DNA from: Alphaproteobacteria bacterium
GTDB taxonomy: Bacteria; Pseudomonadota; Alphaproteobacteria; RF32; CAG-239
Assembly: GCA_024408895.1 (NCBI GenBank)
Contig: JAKSUO010000025.1
Span: forward strand, 1 to 12,028
DNA: 12,028 nucleotides
Reading direction: 5' to 3'
Part shown: piece after piece, positions 1-6,350 of the stretch
Numbering within the stretch: position 1 is the first letter of the stretch
Layout: the number at the start of each line of letters is the position of its first letter
Notes under the pieces: model-generated
Told to the model about the DNA's origin: nothing
Database searches by the model: none
The model's input: only the letters and a program-made list of their open reading frames with translations
Position numbers and translations under genes: made by a program

Positions 1-1347
1 ATTGGTGTGCTATTGCCGAACAGCTTGGCCGGGGTTGTCAGTTTTTTTGCATTGCAATCAGTCGGAAAAATTCCGGTTATGTTGAATTTTTCGTTGGGTG
101 ATAAACAATTTGAAGCATGCTTGAAAACAGTGCGCTTAAAGAAAATTATTACGGCACATAAATTTATAGAACAAGGAAATCTCGGACGTTTGGAAGAATG
201 TGCCAAACGGGCAAATTGCGAGATGATTTATTTGGAAGATTTTGCTGATAAAATTTCGCTTATTACAAAATTGAAAGGACTTAAAAAATATTGGTTGCGG
301 GAAACAGTGAATGTCAATCCGTCTGACCCGGCTGTCGTGCTTTTTACGTCAGGATCCGAAGGGCTTCCGGAAGGAGTTTTGCTTTCACATAAGAACTTAC
401 AAGCCAATGTTTTGCAAATACATTTAGCCGTACCGTTTAATGCCAATGATATTATCTTAAATGCTTTACCGATGTTTCACTCATTTGGTTTAACGGTTGG
501 AACGATTTTGCCTCTTTTGTATGGCGTGAAAACCTATTATTATCCATCTCCGTTGCATTATCGTATTATTCCGGAAGCTGCTTATGATATACAAGCAACT
601 GCTGTTTTGGGAACAGATACATTTTTGTACGGCTATGGACGTATGGCTAATCCTTATGACTTTTTCTCGGTGCGTTTTGCCGTTGTCGGTGGTGAAAAAT
701 TAAAAGACCGCACCAAGGAATTATGGATGAATAAATTCGGAGTGCGTATTTTTGAAGGATACGGAACAACTGAAACATCTCCGGTTATTTCGGTAAATAC
801 ACCGATGTTTTATAAAGAAAATACCGTGGGGCGGTTTTTACCGAAAATAGAATATGAAATTCAACCGCTTGACGGGGTGGAAAACGGCGGATGTTTGCAT
901 ATTAAAGGTGATAATGTAATGCTTGGATATATTAAAGCTGATAACCCCGGGGTGTTGCAAAAATCTTCCGAATGGTATGATACCGGCGATATTGTTGATG
1001 TTGATGAAGACGGATTTATCCATATTTTGGGACGCGCTAAACGTTTTGCCAAGATTGGCGGAGAAATGGTTTCTTTGACGGCGATTGAACAGGTGCTGGA
1101 TCAATTTTATCCTGATGCTAAACAAGGGGCTATTGTGGTAGCTGATGAGAGAAAAGGTGAAAAAATTATTGTAATCACTTCGGCGGAGAATGCTTCTTTG
1201 TCGGCCGTGCAACAATATTTTCGCGCGCAGAATATCAGCGAATTATGGATGCCGAAAGAAGTTATTTATATGAAAAAGCCACCGCTGCTCGGTTCGGGAA
1301 AATTTGACTATCAGCAGGCGAAAATAATGTACGAACAAGGTTTATAA
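1..1347 (+). CDS. aas: Acyl-[ACP] synthetase domain of an Aas-type acyl-ACP/2-acylglycerophosphoethanolamine acyltransferase, left-truncated by the window
   Basis: The reading frame is open from base 1, so the true start and any N-terminal domains lie outside the window; 448 residues are visible. It is an AMP-forming ligase (ANL) domain that would activate a fatty acid with ATP and load it on acyl carrier protein for re-acylation of lysophospholipid at the inner membrane. Visible motifs: the Thr/Ser/Gly-rich phosphate-binding loop TSGSEGLPEG at visible residues 116-125, the GYGTTET adenine motif near 250, the YDTGD motif near 326, the hinge GRAKRFAKIGGEMVSL near 342-357 (this wording is typical of Aas), and the C-terminal catalytic lysine in GSGKFDY, about residue 434. 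In the family a PlsC-like acyltransferase, sometimes preceded by an LplT-like transporter, precedes this domain. The closest alternative is another long-chain acyl-CoA ligase. The end overlaps the converging regulator gene by six bases. Confidence 0.85.
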   Translation: MGVLLPNSLAGVVSFFALQSVGKIPVMLNFSLGDKQFEACLKTVRLKKIITAHKFIEQGNLGRLEECAKRANCEMIYLEDFADKISLITKLKGLKKYWLRETVNVNPSDPAVVLFTSGSEGLPEGVLLSHKNLQANVLQIHLAVPFNANDIILNALPMFHSFGLTVGTILPLLYGVKTYYYPSPLHYRIIPEAAYDIQATAVLGTDTFLYGYGRMANPYDFFSVRFAVVGGEKLKDRTKELWMNKFGVRIFEGYGTTETSPVISVNTPMFYKENTVGRFLPKIEYEIQPLDGVENGGCLHIKGDNVMLGYIKADNPGVLQKSSEWYDTGDIVDVDEDGFIHILGRAKRFAKIGGEMVSLTAIEQVLDQFYPDAKQGAIVVADERKGEKIIVITSAENASLSAVQQYFRAQNISELWMPKEVIYMKKPPLLGSGKFDYQQAKIMYEQGL

Positions 1348-2067
1348 TGTGTCAAGATTCTCAGTGTCTTCCGGTTGTTCATTGTTATCATCAAGTGAAT
1401 ATCCGGTAGCACGAATAGTGCGAATGTAATCCGGTCCGTATTCGTTAAGTGATTTACGTAAACGGCGGATATGAACATCAACAGTGCGCAATTCAACATA
1501 AACGCTGTTTCCCCATATTTCCTTTAACAGGTCTTCACGCGAAAACACTAAACGCGGATTAGAAATCAATAATTTCAAAATGCGAAATTCAGTCGGGCCA
1601 ATTTGTATGTAATTACCATTGCGAAAAACCTTCTTTTCTACTGTATTCAGCACGATATCATTGAACGTGTATTCTTTTTTAACAGGTGCCGTTGTGGTGC
1701 TGACGCGCCGCAAATTTGTTTTTATGCGCGCCAATAGTTCCGGTATTGAAAATGGTTTGGTTACATAGTCATCGGCACCGGCGGATAAACCGACAACTTT
1801 ATCTTCTTCCTGACCTTTTGCGGTTAGCATAATAATCGGAATGTTTTTCAGTTCAGGGTTGTTTCTGATGATTTTGCACAGTTCCAAACCTGATATTTCC
1901 GGCAGCATCCAATCCAATAAAATAAGAGCCGGAAGGCTTTTTTCAACAGTAGATATTACACGGTTACCATGGGCAACGCAAATGGTGTCGTAACCGGCTT
2001 TTTCCAAGTTATATTTCAACAAAAGAGAAATAGCTTGTTCATCTTCCACAATCATAATTGTTGTCAT
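1342..2067 (-). CDS. phoB: PhoB-like OmpR-family response regulator
   Basis: A two-component transcription factor of 241 residues, the normal family length. The receiver domain (about 1-120) has the acidic pair E8-D9, the phosphoacceptor D52 (LLDWMLP), T82 and K104 (TKPF). The winged-helix DNA-binding domain (about 130-227) carries the recognition-helix segment RTVDVHIRRLRKSL and the terminal GY hairpin. The helix wording and the VYVE segment before it are those of PhoB, the phosphate-starvation regulator, but no histidine kinase (PhoR) is adjacent, so the signal is inferred only. A short acidic tail (about 228-241) follows the domain. The ATG lies 2 bases after the rpe stop, with GGGAGAG inside the end of rpe as ribosome-binding site, so it is very likely translated from the rpe transcript. 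Another OmpR-family role (for example a CtrA-independent stress regulator) remains possible. Confidence 0.85.
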   Translation of the reverse strand: MTTIMIVEDEQAISLLLKYNLEKAGYDTICVAHGNRVISTVEKSLPALILLDWMLPEISGLELCKIIRNNPELKNIPIIMLTAKGQEEDKVVGLSAGADDYVTKPFSIPELLARIKTNLRRVSTTTAPVKKEYTFNDIVLNTVEKKVFRNGNYIQIGPTEFRILKLLISNPRLVFSREDLLKEIWGNSVYVELRTVDVHIRRLRKSLNEYGPDYIRTIRATGYSLDDNNEQPEDTENLDTL

Positions 2068-2069
2068 TA

Positions 2070-2717
2070 TTACTCTCCCAGCTTATGTAGATTAGAAATT
2101 AAAAGTTTTGTGTTTGGATGTTTGAAAATAGCACTGCCGGCAACTAAAACATTTGTGCCGTTTTGTACGCATAGCGCGGCTGTTTCTTCATTGATACCAC
2201 CATCTGTTTCTATTAAAATAGGACGTTCGGCTATCATCCTTTTTAAATAAGCTATTTTCGGCAGTTGGCTATGCATAAAACTTTGTCCGCCAAAACCCGG
2301 CTCAACCGTCATAACCAAAACCAAGTCAATATCTTGCAGATAAGGCCTTAAAACTTCCGCTGATGTTTGCGGTTTTAAGGAAATGCCAACTTTGATATTA
2401 TGCTGTTTGATGGCTTTTATTACGGCTGCGACATCATCGGCGGCCTCATAATGGAAAGTGATTAAATCGGCACCGCAGTTGATAAACATCGGAATAAATT
2501 GCAACGGGTTTTCCACCATCAGATGTACATCAAAAAACAGTTTACTTTGAAGGCGTATTTGTCGAACAATTTCCGGACCGTAACTTAAATTTGGCACAAA
2601 ATGGCCGTCCATAATGTCAAAGTGCAACCAATCGGCACCGGCTTTTTCAACCATTGCGGTTTGCTCGTATAATTTACCCATATCGGCAGCCAACAGGCTA
2701 GGCGCAATCAAAACCAT
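2070..2717 (-). CDS. rpe: Ribulose-phosphate 3-epimerase
   Basis: Interconverts D-ribulose 5-phosphate and D-xylulose 5-phosphate in the cytosolic pentose phosphate pathway. At 215 residues it is full length for this TIM-barrel family. Visible signatures in order: S7 in APSLLAAD, H32 and D34 in the HFDIMDGHFVPN signature (metal ligands and catalytic acid/base), H65 in VHLMVENP, the phosphate-binding loop VEPGFGGQSF at 138-147, and D172 in TDGGI, the second catalytic aspartate, followed by the GSAIF end motif. All catalytic residues expected for the family are present. The ATG is supported by AAGGAG six bases upstream. It lies 58 bases after the DUF2207 gene and 2 bases before the response regulator, so it is probably the first or middle gene of a leftward operon. 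A neighbouring AU-rich hairpin touches its ribosome-binding site. Confidence 0.97.
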   Translation of the reverse strand: MVLIAPSLLAADMGKLYEQTAMVEKAGADWLHFDIMDGHFVPNLSYGPEIVRQIRLQSKLFFDVHLMVENPLQFIPMFINCGADLITFHYEAADDVAAVIKAIKQHNIKVGISLKPQTSAEVLRPYLQDIDLVLVMTVEPGFGGQSFMHSQLPKIAYLKRMIAERPILIETDGGINEETAALCVQNGTNVLVAGSAIFKHPNTKLLISNLHKLGE

Positions 2718-2726
2718 ATTAAACTC

Positions 2727-2749
2727 CTTTATTATATTATATAATAAAG
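2727..2749 (-). promoter_or_regulatory. AT-rich hairpin overlapping the rpe ribosome-binding site
   Basis: A perfect 10-base inverted repeat with a 3-base loop: CTTTATTATA, then TTA, then TATAATAAAG on the plus strand. In the leftward transcript the 3' arm ends in AAAG, which is also the beginning of the AAAGGAG ribosome-binding site of rpe, so the stem could partly hide it. The stem is nearly all A-U and weak. The same DNA contains two overlapping TATAAT boxes on the minus strand (2731-2741) with a TTGATT 15 bases upstream of the first (2757-2762), so it may instead be a promoter -10 region, although that would leave almost no leader. Either function is inference from the bases alone. Confidence 0.35.
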
Positions 2750-2775
2750 ATAGTTAAATCAAAGTAAAAAATATT

Positions 2776-4905
2776 TCAGATTATGCCGATTAAAGCCTGA
2801 CTTAATCTTTCAGCATCATCTAATTTATAATAGCTGCTATTTGCCGTATTTTGAGGGAAATGCTCCGTAATGTTTAAGGCAAAAATATTTGATTGCTGAT
2901 TTAAAAAATCACGGCTGATATTTATGATGTCGGCATTACTTATTAAATATTCCTTGTATTTTTTGATGGTTTCCAACGCTTCTTGAACAAAACTGTTACG
3001 GTGTGAAAATAGGCGCATAAAACCGAAAATAATTATAATGGAAATCATAATTAAAAGACCGGTTAATTTTCCAACATAGATACTGCTGAAAATCCAAACA
3101 ATACAAAGGGCTAACAATGAAAATATTTTTACCGGTATTGTGGTGTACCAATGTTTAAATTTATGGCAAATAATCCAAATGTAAAAAGCGTATAATAAAG
3201 ATGTTGCCAATAAAACAATCATTGTCTGCGCAATATTTATACTGTTGAAAGCAATAAACATTTCGGTGCAAATCAGCATCCCACAGCTGAACAATACATA
3301 GATGATGTTGTGGAATATATTATACTTTCTGATTTTTTTGCTATATTCTTTTTCAAAAAATTTTTTAGCTTTTTTAAATATACCGTTATTGATGTTATTA
3401 ACTTCCAATCTTTCTGATTTTTTAGGGAAAAACACTTTTACGGCTTTTTCTTCCGCTTTGGTCAGCTTGCCTTTGTGATATCCCTTGTTTAGGTATATTC
3501 GGTTATTATCGTTTTGCAAATCAAGCGCATTTTTGCGGTAAAGTTCCAAAATTTGAGCAACAAAGGCCGTTCGGTCGTATTTGTTGGCCAAAAGGGTGCG
3601 CGTAAATCCTCCGTTATATGAAGGGGTGTAATGGCTGTTTTTACGATCACGTCTGAGATTTGCTAACGAAAGCAGGAAAGAAACCAGAATTATCGCTAAT
3701 CCGATACCGGCATACAGAATGTTGCCCCATGTTAATAAAAAGTTGGATAAAGATTTATCAAAATCTTTAATAAATACGTTTTGATTAATTGAGGCGACCA
3801 AATTCATATTTTCACCGTTAAACAGTGGAGTTCTGTTTGAAAAAGCTATAACATTTCCGGCTAATCTGTATGCGTTGGTTCTGAATACGGAATAAGAATT
3901 ATTGCGGCCGACATAAACACTGGCATTGTCAAACGAGTGCCCATCCGGAATCGTAACGATTATATTGGCTGAGGTCAAAAAAGCATTCATCGGACGTCCG
4001 GTTAAATTCCAGTCCAATATGACATTTTTACCATTTCGGAAAAGTTTGTTGTTGACGTAATAATAAAATCTGTATGTGTAAACTCCGGATTCAAGTTTTT
4101 GATTGTATTTTGGTTTGATAACAATATCATCGCCGATTTCTTCCGTTATATAAGGCACACGGGTGTTGTTAACCGTTACTTTTTCCAAAATTAATTCGGT
4201 ATGTTGACCGTTTGGTGTGTATTTAGGAAAAACGCGTCTGAGACCACGAGCAAACTTTTTGCCGTTAGCAACAATGGATATGGTGTCTTCAACTTTAACA
4301 TAGCCGTTGGCTTGAATGTCAATATAACTCAAAAAATACGGAATATGTTCTTGTGCAGGCGCTAAAATTGTTTTACCGCTCGGCAGAGATAAACTGACAA
4401 CAGGAATTTGCGTGTCAATATCTTGTGGCTTGTCTTCTTCTTTTTTCAAGGTGAAAAAACGTGTCGCGGTATCGGCAGTTTCAACTTCTTCTGAATCGGC
4501 AACGGCTTCGTTATCATTTTCAACTTGGTTTTCATCTTGATGCAGAGCAGCTATTGCTTTTTCATACATTTGTTGAAATAAGGATTTATTCTTTTGTTCT
4601 TCTTGTTCATAATATTCAGGCGGTTGAATAATGCTTATGCTTGATGGTTGTGACCAATCGGTTTTGTCGTCCATCGGCGTTTTAGCAACTTCTTCAAACC
4701 TCTTTTTAAAAAACTTACGCACTTCTTCTTGATTTTTAGGATCAGGAAGTCCGGGCGGAAGAGTATTTTTGTTTTTAAGCCTTTGCTTTTGCATGGCGAT
4801 TCTTTCGGAACTGTTCATTCCCGTAATCGGAATCACATCTGCCAAACAAGGTTTAACTGCGAACAGGGTTACTATGAAACAAATTGAAAGAAAATTTTTC
4901 TGCAT
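2776..4905 (-). CDS. DUF2207-family membrane protein with signal peptide and long N-terminal linker
   Basis: A 709-residue exported membrane protein of unknown function, resembling the DUF2207 (YciQ-like) family. Residues 1-22 are a signal peptide (KNF, hydrophobic core, then CLA|D); no lipobox is seen. Residues about 23-185 are a polar, Glu/Gln/Lys-rich, probably disordered stretch. The DUF2207 extracytoplasmic beta domain starts near 189 (YIDIQANGYVKVEDTISI) and includes the R-G-L-R-R-x-F-P segment and a DWNLTG segment. A transmembrane helix follows at about 397-415, then a cytosolic part (about 416-529) and a cluster of four hydrophobic segments between about 530 and 630. The start is supported by AAGGAA seven bases upstream. 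The gene reads away from the nucleotidyltransferase gene and towards rpe. Its function is not known; DUF2207 proteins are generally only described as predicted membrane proteins. Confidence 0.8.
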   Translation of the reverse strand: MQKNFLSICFIVTLFAVKPCLADVIPITGMNSSERIAMQKQRLKNKNTLPPGLPDPKNQEEVRKFFKKRFEEVAKTPMDDKTDWSQPSSISIIQPPEYYEQEEQKNKSLFQQMYEKAIAALHQDENQVENDNEAVADSEEVETADTATRFFTLKKEEDKPQDIDTQIPVVSLSLPSGKTILAPAQEHIPYFLSYIDIQANGYVKVEDTISIVANGKKFARGLRRVFPKYTPNGQHTELILEKVTVNNTRVPYITEEIGDDIVIKPKYNQKLESGVYTYRFYYYVNNKLFRNGKNVILDWNLTGRPMNAFLTSANIIVTIPDGHSFDNASVYVGRNNSYSVFRTNAYRLAGNVIAFSNRTPLFNGENMNLVASINQNVFIKDFDKSLSNFLLTWGNILYAGIGLAIILVSFLLSLANLRRDRKNSHYTPSYNGGFTRTLLANKYDRTAFVAQILELYRKNALDLQNDNNRIYLNKGYHKGKLTKAEEKAVKVFFPKKSERLEVNNINNGIFKKAKKFFEKEYSKKIRKYNIFHNIIYVLFSCGMLICTEMFIAFNSINIAQTMIVLLATSLLYAFYIWIICHKFKHWYTTIPVKIFSLLALCIVWIFSSIYVGKLTGLLIMISIIIIFGFMRLFSHRNSFVQEALETIKKYKEYLISNADIINISRDFLNQQSNIFALNITEHFPQNTANSSYYKLDDAERLSQALIGII

Positions 4906-4989
4906 AAAGATGTTCCTTGTGTTTACGAATCAATATTTTTATATCATATTAATGAATAATATTTAAAAAATCTATAAGGAGATTATTTT
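4906..4989. promoter_or_regulatory. Divergent intergenic region between the DUF2207 and nucleotidyltransferase genes
   Basis: This 84-base gap must hold promoters for two divergent genes. It contains a ribosome-binding site for each: TTCCTT at 4913-4918 (AAGGAA on the minus strand) and AAGGAG at 4976-4981, eight bases before the rightward ATG. The middle is almost entirely A and T, so -10-like hexamers occur by chance on both strands; one rightward pair, TTTACG (4922-4927) and CATATT (4945-4950) with 17-base spacing, is plausible but weak. I see no operator or riboswitch-like structure. Confidence 0.4.
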
Positions 4990-5715
4990 ATGAAACAGAA
5001 AATTGCAGCAATTATCTTGGGAGCAGGAAAAGGAACTCGTATGAAATCGGATAAACCTAAGGTTTTAATGCCTGTTTGCGGTAAGCCGATGATTAAGCAT
5101 ATTACGGATACTTTGGAAAAAATACCTGTGGATGAAATTGTTACGGTTATTTCTCCTGAAGGAGAAGATGTTGCAAAAACGGTCGCACCGTATAAAACTT
5201 GCGTACAAGAAAAACAACTCGGAACGGCGCATGCCGTTTATTGTTCCAAAGGTTTATTAAAAGGGTTTGAGGGAACAAGTTTGGTGGTTTTCGGCGATAC
5301 ACCGTTGATTACCGTATCAACATTTAAACATATTGCAAATAAAGTGCAAGAAGGCTTTTCCGTTGTTGTTCTCGGATTTAAACCAAGTGATCCGGCGCGT
5401 TACGGTAGATTGATAATGAAAAACAATGAACTTGAGCGGATTGTTGAATTCAAAGATGCCTCAGATACTGAAAAGGCTATTAACTTCTGCAATTCCGGTG
5501 TGATGGCATTTGACGGAAAATATTTGCTTGATATTTTGGCGCAAATCGGTAATAATAATGCCGCCGGCGAATTTTATTTGACTGATGCCGTAGAAACAGC
5601 GCATAAAATGAACTTGAAATGCACTGCCATAGAAGGAAATGCAGAAGAAGTCGCCAGTGCCAATACTTTGGAAGAATTGGCACAACTTGAAATGTATTGT
5701 AAGAAAGCAAGTTAA
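4990..5715 (+). CDS. Stand-alone GlmU N-terminal-type nucleotidyltransferase (probable UTP:N-acetylglucosamine-1-phosphate uridylyltransferase)
   Basis: A 241-residue Rossmann-like sugar-phosphate nucleotidyltransferase matching the first half of GlmU, which makes UDP-GlcNAc for peptidoglycan and lipopolysaccharide in the cytosol. Motifs line up with E. coli GlmU: the nucleotide loop LGAGKGTRM (10-18) with K24, QLGTAH (76-81), the metal-binding D103 in GDTPL, G139 in YGR, E153 in VEFKDA, N168 in NSGVM, and N225 in SANTLEEL, the second metal-site residue. Full GlmU is about 450 residues, with a left-handed beta-helix acetyltransferase domain after this point; here the protein stops a few residues after the N225 region, so that domain is absent and no trace of it follows. 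Start: AAGGAG eight bases before ATG. The stop overlaps the next gene as TAATG. It could act on another sugar phosphate; the UDP-GlcNAc assignment is inferred from conserved residues. Confidence 0.85.
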   Translation: MKQKIAAIILGAGKGTRMKSDKPKVLMPVCGKPMIKHITDTLEKIPVDEIVTVISPEGEDVAKTVAPYKTCVQEKQLGTAHAVYCSKGLLKGFEGTSLVVFGDTPLITVSTFKHIANKVQEGFSVVVLGFKPSDPARYGRLIMKNNELERIVEFKDASDTEKAINFCNSGVMAFDGKYLLDILAQIGNNNAAGEFYLTDAVETAHKMNLKCTAIEGNAEEVASANTLEELAQLEMYCKKAS

Positions 5716-6350
5716 TGGATAGAGTTTTTAAAATAATATTTTACGGTGTTTTAGGCCTGTTTTTTGTTTTTGTGATATATATGACGACGGTTATGTATAT
5801 TTCACCGCGGCAAGATTTACAAAAACGCGGCTTTATACCATGCACGGAAACATTGGTGTATAATATCACCGGTTGCAAGCCGGGACAAATGATGTGTCCG
5901 CTAGAGTGTTTGTGGCAGGATATGCAGTGCAATGTTCGGATTGTTGCTGATGGCTTTGTGTTGTGGCGCAAAGGAAAACAGGAAAGGCCGTGGAGCAACT
6001 ATCTGTTTGAACCGAAAAATGTTGAAACGGAAGATGAGTTGTATGTCGGGGCTCAAAATGCTGAAGATACTTATGAAAGTGATGCCGCAAATTTATTTAT
6101 TGCCGCCAAACGGCAAGAACTTGAAAAAGCTAAAGAACGTCAGTTAAATCAAGATGACAGTATTATTTTGAATAATCCGGAAGAATTAAATAAAATCGCC
6201 GTTGATTTGCGCTATATTTCCAAAGATGAGGAACAAAATCCGTCAAGCGAAGATATCAGCGACGAATCGTTAATCGGTGAAATTCCGGAAAATACTACGG
6301 ATGATAGAACAAAAGAAAAATTATTACAGGAAGAAGAAAATGAAGAATAA
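5715..6350 (+). CDS. Unrecognised single-pass membrane protein with five cysteines and an acidic C-terminal tail
   Basis: A 211-residue protein I do not recognise. Residues 7-29 are a hydrophobic helix after a short basic N-terminus (DRVFK), so it is probably a signal anchor with the rest in the periplasm; a downstream Y-I-S-P turn gives no clear cleavage site. Residues 40-75 form a compact cysteine-containing segment with C43, C54, C61, C65 and C72, followed by a tryptophan-rich patch (VLWRKGKQERPWSNYLF, about 82-98). From about 100 onwards it is polar and strongly acidic, ending in repeated glutamate and probably disordered, with one helical stretch near 122-140. Its ATG overlaps the preceding stop by one base (TAATG) with no good ribosome-binding site, implying coupled translation. 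Its last 11 bases overlap the peptidase gene. Cysteine number and location suggest disulfides or metal binding, but nothing in the sequence fixes a function. Confidence 0.7.
   Translation: MDRVFKIIFYGVLGLFFVFVIYMTTVMYISPRQDLQKRGFIPCTETLVYNITGCKPGQMMCPLECLWQDMQCNVRIVADGFVLWRKGKQERPWSNYLFEPKNVETEDELYVGAQNAEDTYESDAANLFIAAKRQELEKAKERQLNQDDSIILNNPEELNKIAVDLRYISKDEEQNPSSEDISDESLIGEIPENTTDDRTKEKLLQEEENEE
6328..6334 (+). promoter_or_regulatory. Ribosome-binding site that fixes the peptidase start
   Basis: AGGAAGA lies six bases before the ATG at 6340, inside the end of the upstream gene. An ATG in the same frame at 6277 would add 21 lysine/arginine-rich residues unlike the family and has no such site, so 6340 is preferred. 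An ATG at 6355 is also possible. Confidence 0.55.

Noticed and set aside
838..1215. Leftward open frame of 125 codons inside aas
   Set aside because: It lies wholly on the opposite strand of a conserved ligase domain and has no motif; it is a shadow.
6277..6339. Upstream in-frame ATG extending the M3 peptidase by 21 residues
   Set aside because: The extra residues are Lys/Arg-rich, unlike family N-termini, and the good ribosome-binding site is at 6328-6334 for the ATG at 6340.
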